Positions 57,398 to 64,000 of a DNA stretch of 64,000 bases are shown piece by piece. Position numbers and translations under genes: made by a program. Every line of letters begins with the position of its first letter. The stretch's first letter is position 1. The notes under the pieces were generated by a model that saw only the letters and a list, made by a program, of their open reading frames with translations, was not told where the DNA came from and ran no database searches. This DNA is from Blasia pusilla (taxonomy: Eukaryota; Marchantiophyta; Marchantiopsida; Blasiales), in contig CM114274.1 of NCBI GenBank assembly GCA_050084515.1, positions 12,772,001 to 12,836,000 on the forward strand, written 5' to 3'.

Positions 57398-60068
57398 ATG
57401 GAGACTTGGGAGCTTGTGATAGGTCTCAGGTTGATAGGAGGAGAGCGACGGTGAGTTCATAGGTTTTTGAGAGAGCATGTCAGTTGTTGTGCCTCTAGTA
57501 TGAGAGACTTGGGTACGCTGAAGGATCTTGGGATACGGATTGAGTTGGTTAGTGATACGCCGATCTTTCATCAACTCTACAGGTATTCTGATATGGAGCC
57601 TTGATTCAGAGTAGGAGTTAGGACTTGTTGGAGGCAGGACTTGTGGAGTTATCATATGGGGAGTATGCATATGCCAAAGAAGGATATGTATGGAAATTGG
57701 ACGGATAGGGGGATGTGTGGAGATTACCATCCTATCAACCGACAGACAAGGTTAGATCGATCCGCCATGCATACTCCTGAGGAGATCTTTGATGCGGTAG
57801 GGCATGCAAAGATCTTCAGTACTTTAGATCTCCGTGCTCGCTATCATCAGCTTCCTATCAGGTTGGAGGATAGGTAGAAGACAATATTCTTGGGGATAGA
57901 TCGGTTCGGGAGAGATTTCTTATATCAGTGGCGGTTCTTACCATTTGGCTTGAAGAACGCGCTTGCAGAGTTTCAGAGAGTGATGGATAGGATTCTGGCT
58001 GGTTTGGATTTTGTACGATGTTACATAGATGACATTCTTATCTTCAGTTCCATGGTTGAGGAGCATGAGCGACACCTAGAGGAGGTGTTTCGGCGATTGC
58101 AGTTACATGGATTGAAGTTACATCCAGGCAAGTGTAGATTCTTTCAGGAGAAGATTGAGTCCTTGGAACACACCATATACCCGAGTGGGTTAGGCGTTCA
58201 CCAGACAAAGGTGGAGGCTATTGCGCAGATTCCACGCCCTACAGATGTGAGTCGAGTTTGAGCGTTTCTTGGATTGGAAAACTTCTATTGACGGTATGTG
58301 AAGGATTTTAGTGCGATCACAAAGTCTTTGACCTTGTTGACGAGACTTGATCAGGTTTGGTTGCGGGGAGATTATCAGGAGCGAGCATTTCAGGAGCTCA
58401 AGGATAGGTTGACATCCTCATCCATTTTACAGAGACCGGTTAGGGGTCGCCCATTCATGTTACATACAGATTGGAGCATGTTGGGTCTAGGAGCAGTGCT
58501 TACTCAGAGGGATGACGAGGAGAGGGAGTTCGTTGTGGCTTACGCGAGCCAATTGAACAACCTTGCAAAGGCAAAGTACAACTCCTACAAGGGAGAGTGC
58601 TTGGCTGCAGTGTAGGTCGTGGCACATTTCAGGTGCTATTTATTCGGCAATCCTTTCACACTTATTATTGATCATCAGCTGTTGAGGTGGTTGATGGAGT
58701 CCGACAAGCTTACGGGAAAGCTTTCCAGGTGGGCTCTATTACTACAGGAGTATGAGGTGGTTCATAGGCCAGGTCGGCTGAACCAGGATGCGGATGGGTT
58801 GAGTCGTAACCCATGTCCGAGTCAGAGAGACGACATAGGAGCTCGATGGCACGGAGAGAGTGATGAGGAGATGGTGCCCGGTTGGCATGCATATGCCTAT
58901 CTTTGTTGGTTGACTATGGTAGGTCAGCCACAGGTGATGACTCCAATGGTAGGGTTGGATAATGAGTCTTTCAATCCGGAGGTTAGTGAGGAGGCGACAA
59001 GTGGTCGTGATATCCATGACGACGTGGGGGTTGTGGAGTTCTTGCGCACTCACGTCATAGCGAGCACTGTGAGTGTTAGGGAGCGAGATTGGATCCTGCA
59101 GAGAGCCAAGAGGTTCAGGTGGGAGGGGACTCACATTTTGCGGGTATGGGGAGATGGTAGGATACGAGTGGTACCTCATCCTTCCCAGCGAGCACGTGTA
59201 GTGGGACATGCCCATGGGGAGATGGGGCATTTTGGAGTAAAGTGTATTTATAGCTTACTCCAGGTTCAGTATTGGTGGCGCGGCATGCATATTGGGGTAC
59301 ATCAATTTATGGCCACAAGTATGGTATGTGACAGAGTGCGAGCATCCTTCAATGCTCCCACTCCATAGTTATATCCTTTGCCGATTATGGGTTTAGGTTA
59401 TCGGTGGAGTTTAGACTTTGCGGGACTTTTGCCATTGATGGGGCGTCATCACAAGTACGTGTTGGTCATGGTGGAGCATTTCTCCAAGTGGATAGAGTTG
59501 GTGGCACTACCGAACAAGGTGAGCAAGGGAACAACTTATGCATTTCTAGATCGTGTGCTTAGTCACTTTGGTGCACCGGCGGAGGTGTTGACTCACTAGG
59601 GTACGGAGTTCAGGGGAGAGTTTCAAGCCTTGTGTGATCAGGCGCTGATAGATCACCGCACCACGTCCAGAGATCATCCTGAGGCAGATGGGTTGGCGGA
59701 GAGAGTAGTACAGACGGTGAAGAGAGGATTGCGCAAGTATGGCTTGCAGCGAGGACAGTTGAGGGAATAGGACCTATAGTTGCCATGGTTGGCTATGGAT
59801 TATCGCTTTAGTTGGCAGGCATCCTTGGCGTCATTTTCACCATAATTTTTGCTCTTTGGGAGAGAGCCAGATTTACCTGCAGCTATTCAACGTGACATGG
59901 CGGAGGTATTAGATCTTGATGATCCACATGTGTGGGTACAAGAGTGTTCTCAGAGGGCGAACATGTTGGTATGTGATGGTTGTTCTTGAGGGTGGCATAT
60001 GCCATGTTTGACCCCCCCCTTCTTGATGTAGTTCCCACGGGACGATGGATGTGTCCGAGATGTGTATA
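57398..60068 (+). pseudogene. Ty3/Gypsy pol, copy 3, truncated at RT start
   Basis: Begins exactly at the METWE block that opens RT in copy 2; gag, protease and methyltransferase are missing. RT (MCGDYHPINRQT, IFSTLDLRARYHQLPI, FLYQWRFLPFGLKNA, catalytic YIDDILIF near 58028) keeps both catalytic blocks. RNase H and the integrase zinc site are legible to 59368, and the integrase core starts WSLDFAG (59405). Stops lie at 57875, 58259, 58613, 59366 and 59597. At about 59958 a deletion joins the integrase (ECSQRA) directly to the middle of the PHD finger (MLVCDGCS), removing the integrase C-terminus and the first two PHD cysteines. The end reads WMCPRCV. Confidence 0.9.
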
Positions 60069-60069
60069 G

Positions 60070-60202
60070 GGTAGTAGGCCATGTATATGTATGAGTTGAT
60101 TTCTGTATATGTGTGGATCTACCCGTGTGGGGAAGATCGGTGTTGTGTGGTGTAGAGGTGACCAACGATGTATGTTGTGTAGCGATATGTATGCACACGA
60201 CA
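60070..60202 (+). repeat. LTR-B 3' end directly after Gypsy copy 3 pol
   Basis: Matches the last ~110 bp of LTR-B (13455-13565): blocks tgtggatctacc, ggaagatcggtgttgtgtgg, tgtgtagcgatatgtatgc and the end CACGACA. The rest of the LTR is absent. This shows that LTR-B belongs to the same pol family as LTR-A. Confidence 0.6.
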
Positions 60203-60312
60203 CATACTAATATGCCCCGCCGACGTTAGGGCGGGTCCAAATGCTAGTACTTCAACACCTGGTCCTGATCTAGATGCCTTATCCGAATACAAGCTCTCAC
60301 CTCGAGGGTTGC

Positions 60313-61895
60313 GAAAAAAAGAGGATCTTTTCCAATTTTCATCTTATTCAAAGATCTCATCTTGACGTGAAGTTTTGAGAAATTAATCCTTAAGGTATAT
60401 CTAGATATGTTGGAAAGTTTCAATCAAAATATGGTTGGGACCAAAAGCCAAAAAATATTTAGTGGTTTGTAGACTCTCATAATTAAATCTCCTAGAAAAA
60501 AAGAGTCTTTCCAATTTCCATCTTCTTCAAGGACCTCATCTTCGCCTGAAATTTGGGATACTTGATTACCAACGTGTATTTAGACGTCTAAGAAAGTTTC
60601 CAAAAAATGGAGTTGGGACCCAAAGCCCAAAAATATTCAACTGCTTCATAGACCTGTCTATTCAAAACTTATTGGAAAAGAGAATGTTTCCAATTTTCCT
60701 CTTCTTTAAGGATCTCATATTGACTTGAGATTTGGGACACTTGATCCTTAAGGTGAATCTAGACTTCTTGGAAAGTTTGAAGTAAAATGGACTCTACAAC
60801 CAAAGGCCAAAAATATTTAAGTGGGTTTTGGAACTTAGCGATTAAACCTTCTTGGAAAAGAGGATCTTTCCACGTCCATCTTCTTCAGGGACCTAATAAT
60901 GGCCTGAAAGTTAAGTCACTTGATCCTTAAGTTAAATCTAAACTTCTTGGAAAGTTTGAAGCAAAATGGAGTTTGGACGCAACGGGCAAAAATATTTACG
61001 TGTTTTTTGGACCCATGCGATTAAACCTTCTTGGAAAAGAGGGTCTTTCCAATTTCCATCTTCTTCAAGGATGTCACGACTGTTAGGATAGATCAGTGGG
61101 ATCTAGCAAAGCGTCTGCACGAGTAGTGGAGGACAAGAGTAGGAGGTCGAGGATGACCTGTTGAGGCCTCGGGAAACCTGAGAGAGCAGGTTTCCCTTCG
61201 TTTCGCCTCATTTGGAGCCATATATGTATAAACTTACTATTTTGGGTAAGTTTCCATGTTGGGGATAGTTGAATTTCCACTTTGGGAAGTGGCTCTTGAC
61301 CCGGTACAGCAGGTCAAGAGCCAAGGAGGTGACCTATGAGCATAGGTTACCGTTAAGAGGGCTTGGGAGAGGGAAGGGGATATACCTCCAAGAGAGAGAG
61401 AGAGCTTGAGAGCTCATTCTCTCTTTGTTGAACCTCTTGGCATAAGGCGGCGGAGCTATGGTCCCTTGCCTTATGAGTGTAACCCAAGCCTCTCATTAGG
61501 AGAGTGGGTTTGGTTTGACATGAGAGAGAGTGCAGACCTTTGAGAGCTATGGTGTGAGATGGTGTAGAGAGAAATTGGATCTTACTTTATTTGAGATATT
61601 TTGGTACTTCTTGCCTCTATGTATGGATGCTATGAGTTAGCATGGGATTGTGTGTGTTTGTGTGTGTGTTCGATGACAGGAATGTATGTTATATAGCGAT
61701 GTGTATGCGCATGACAAGGATCTCATCTTGACGAGAAATTTCAGAAAATTGATATTTAAGATGTATTTAGACTACGTGTAGAGTTTCAAGCAGAATGGAG
61801 TTGTGACCAAAGTCCAACAACACTTAAGTGTTTTTTGGACCTGTGCCCTTAAACATTTTAGAATAAAAGGGTTTTTCCCAATTTCCATGTTGTTC
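60313..61895 (+). repeat. ~180-bp tandem satellite array, about five and a half monomers
   Basis: The marker ccaattt/ccacgtcc recurs at 60332, 60511, 60690, 60870, 61049 and, after subtracting the inserted LTR, 61878. The period is therefore 179-180 bp throughout. Each monomer carries tccatcttcttcaagga, ctcatcttgac-gaaatttggg, cttgatccttaag, tctagacttcttggaaag and tggacc. The last monomer is cut after about 20 bp by the methyltransferase-like pseudogene. Monomers are visibly diverged. Confidence 0.9.
61072..61716 (+). repeat. Solo Gypsy LTR-A inserted in the satellite
   Basis: 645 bp, TGTCACGAC to GCATGACA, splitting the fifth satellite monomer between ttcttcaagga and tctcatcttg. The bases agga occur on both sides (61068-61071 and 61717-61720), a 4-bp target-site duplication. 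This fixes the true ends of LTR-A. The intact palindrome gggaaacctg-agagag-caggtttccc is at 61171-61196. It was formed by LTR-LTR recombination that removed the interior. Confidence 0.92.
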
Positions 61896-63630
61896 CGAGG
61901 GCGAGTCTTCCCAAAGAGAGGCTGAAAATTCAAGGCGAGAGCCGGAATCGTCCGGGCGAGCGGGGAGAGAGGGTCGGAACAGGTCCTCCGCAAGAAAAAC
62001 TCCACCCGAGTCTGAGGTCATAGAGACCCCAACAAGCCGACCGCAGACTCGGGAGGAGCGGAAGAAAGAGGCGACAGGGTTGTCCCAGGGAGCAGACCAG
62101 GATGTGGAATACACTCCATCATCCTTGAGAAGACATAGAGAAACAATGACCCGGACAAGCGTCATCATCCACTGCACAAATCTTCTGGATGAGCTGAAAA
62201 GTTTCAGTTCCCAAGCGTCGACACCTGACATCAAGAAATTGACAACGCTGGGACGGAAGCTTCAACAAAACGGGCATGCTCCCTGGACGGTCCATGGGGA
62301 GGTCGAAGAGGTGGCGGTGGATCTGCTCGTCGCTGATTTGCCCTCGGGGTTGCGCTTGTGGGATAAGAATATGTCCGACGGGGTCCCAGACTGGAATGTC
62401 CCTCTTTCTTATGACCAAATCGCGCTCCTATTTTCCTTTGCAGACGCTTATCTCAATGACCGGGGTTGTTTCTTAGTTTTGATTGGAGGGAGCAAGGAGG
62501 AGCTCTTCAACCTGCAGTGCGTCAAGAGGTCGCTGAAGTGGAGGATGGCGCAATCGTGGGTCATCAAGAACGAGTACCCATTCCGATCCGCGAGGAGTCA
62601 AATCCGGGTAAGGGCTCTAAATCCGTATCCAAATTGTCTTTCTCCGACATGCTGCATCTCTGCATGCAACCCGTCGGATTTTTTGAGCTGGAGACTTCGG
62701 TGGTGCAATCCGTTTGAAAGTGACGGGTTGCAAATTTACTGCAAGTCTCCATTGGGTGAATGCAACCCGTCGGAACCCGACGAGTTGCAAGTGCTTATGC
62801 TTTTTCCTTGTGTTTCTGGAATGATGCAACCCGTCTGAAAGCGACGGGTTGCTCTTAGCCAACCATGGGCTGCTCTAAGCGAGCAACCTGTCGCCTTCCG
62901 ACGGGTTGCTCATGGACAAAAAAATCACTAATACTTGTAAAACAACCCGTCGGACTCCGACAGGGTGCTCCAATGTTAGGATTATAACGAAGTTCTCTGG
63001 GGTTAAGCGAAGTTCTTTGGGGACGTGTTGCACATTGTGTCACCATACTGAGAGTAGACTAGTGGTCAAGTAGCTCTTTCTTGTTGCTGACATTGTTTCC
63101 AACGTGCTTCTTTACAGATGGACCACTCCTATGTTAACTGCTTTGTTCGGCCCGAGCACAACTTCCAGGTGTTTAAGATCTCGGATCTTGTGGATCCATG
63201 CTCCGATGGATACAGCTTAGATAGTTTATACAATTTCCCCTCGGGAATTTACATGCAAGACAATACCCCCTTACTTGGAGGAAGGGAAAAGTCGCCAGCC
63301 CTGATGCAAATGCTCATCGAGCTCTGCTCAAGGCCGGATGACTTGGTGATCAACTTAGTGGGCCTTTTAGGGGCGAGTATCAGAGGCGCCTGGTAGAGTG
63401 GCAGGAACATTCTCTGCCTTGAGGGAAGGCAGGAAATGTTTGACCTTTGCAAAGAGGCAAAGGCAGATTACGACATGCTAGTTGGGGCGTACAACTCTCC
63501 TCCAAAGCCAAGAGCTCCGGTTCCAGACCCACCATTGGTAGTGACACCATCGTCACTTCCCACGATTCCAAAAATTGGGAGGGCAAGGCCTACTGTAATT
63601 CTGGAAGAGCTCTCGGACGATGACGAGTGA
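61867..63630 (+). pseudogene. Beta-class amino-methyltransferase-like gene, broken
   Basis: Two exons: 61867/62080-62607 (donor CGG|gtaagg) and 63118-63630 (acceptor tttacag). Exon 1 is open from 61867 but its start runs into the satellite and has no ATG before 62144, so the 5' end is probably lost. The N-terminal ~70 residues are Arg/Glu/Ser-rich. A core VADLPSGLRLWDKNM ... SYDQIALLFSFADAYL-DRGCFLVLIGG resembles motif IV and the following strand of N6-adenine/N4-cytosine methyltransferases (normally DPPY), and exon 2 ends with DLVINLVGLLGASIRGAW*SGRNILCLEG, similar to the SAM-binding motif I (F-x-G-x-G) located C-terminally, as in the beta class. A TAG stop interrupts that motif at 63394. 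The DPPY box is altered (DLPS), so activity is doubtful. The identification rests on motif order only. The C-terminus is acidic (EELSDDDE). Confidence 0.45.
62666..62968. repeat. Cluster of 27-bp palindromes in the intron
   Basis: Five 27-bp palindromes at 62705-62731, 62762-62788, 62826-62852, 62883-62909 and 62942-62968, plus a half unit at 62666-62678. Consensus: arm GCAACCCGTCGG, a 3-nt centre, and the complementary arm CCGACGGGTTGC. All five have exactly the same length. The bases between units (30-37 bp) are unrelated. Confidence 0.92.
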
Positions 63631-63859
63631 GTTCAAAGAACTCAAGGACCCAGCTTGACTACAGCGTTTGGAGTAGGGATTTATTTGATGACGAGGCAAA
63701 AGAATTCATAAAATAGATCAAATGTACAATTCCGAGCTTCTTTCGGATGTAATGAAGGACAAGATTTTTTCGAACGATGATGGTGTTTGTAAAAGTTTGT
63801 TGAATATCTTTTTTGGTCTTGTTGAATTTGATCGTCTATGTACTCCAATAGTTTATTTT
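63631..63859. other. Region after the methyltransferase-like gene
   Basis: Probable 3' flank of the pseudogene. I recognise no gene here or in the last 40 bases of the window. Confidence 0.4.
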
Positions 63860-63957
63860 CCAACCCGTCGGATTTCCACGGCTTGCAACTTTTCACTTTT
63901 TGACCACTGCATCTTTTTAACCACTTCCAAGCAACCTATTGGATTTTGATAGGTTGG
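63860..63957. repeat. Two further 27-bp palindromes
   Basis: 63860-63886 and 63931-63957, same length and layout as the intron cluster. In the second, the arm reads GCAACCTATTGG and the other side ATAGGTT, so C-to-T changes occur on both sides and pairing is kept. Confidence 0.8.
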
Positions 63958-64000
63958 CTGCATGAGTGATCGGACTCTCTCCCTGTTAGTCCAACTTTAG

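Noticed and set aside
62666-62968. CRISPR-like array reading of the regularly spaced 27-bp repeats
   Set aside because: Plant nuclear context, every repeat is a palindrome with variable centre, no cas genes, and units are diverged; a palindromic repeat family explains it better.

Overview
The window looks like a transposon-rich chromosome segment of a land plant. Two host genes are recognisable. One is an eight-exon gene for the CHIP-type TPR/U-box E3 ubiquitin ligase (23546-37150, plus strand). The other is a two-exon nuclear gene for the photosystem II minor antenna protein CP24/LHCB6 (42236-40790, minus strand). CP24 points to a streptophyte, most likely a land plant. The type of repeats and a DNMT3-like methyltransferase inside a retrotransposon would fit a spore-bearing plant (bryophyte, lycophyte or fern grade). 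I cannot name the species.

Layout. 1-8577: AT-rich, no host gene; copies of one unclassified repeat of about 1.3 kb, two direct, two inverted, plus pieces. 8561-12138: old 5'-truncated Ty3/Gypsy element (copy 1) ending in an LTR. 12139-22620: AT-rich and gene-poor, with one solo LTR of a second family (LTR-B). 22620-37150: CHIP promoter/leader and gene; intron 1 carries local duplications and intron 3 carries a deleted LINE with ORF1 and ORF2. 37151-42700: intergenic DNA and LHCB6. 43300-48331: an orphan satellite monomer, an LTR-B fragment, and a Copia element with both LTRs but no reverse transcriptase. 48540-57397: the long Gypsy element (copy 2). 57398-60202: third, truncated Gypsy copy. 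60313-61895: satellite of about 180 bp per monomer, interrupted by a solo Gypsy LTR. 61867-63630: a broken two-exon gene resembling a beta-class amino-methyltransferase, whose intron holds a cluster of 27-bp palindromes.

The most interesting object is Gypsy copy 2. Between its protease and its reverse transcriptase lies a DNMT3-type C5-cytosine methyltransferase, with motifs I, IV, VI, VIII and IX in order, and a PHD finger follows the integrase. All three Gypsy copies are dead; many of their stops look like C-to-T changes, as expected of methylated DNA. A second theme is short perfect palindromes with a 3-nt loop at transposon breakpoints (8541, 31657, 48289), and a third is the 27-bp palindrome family at 62666-63957.
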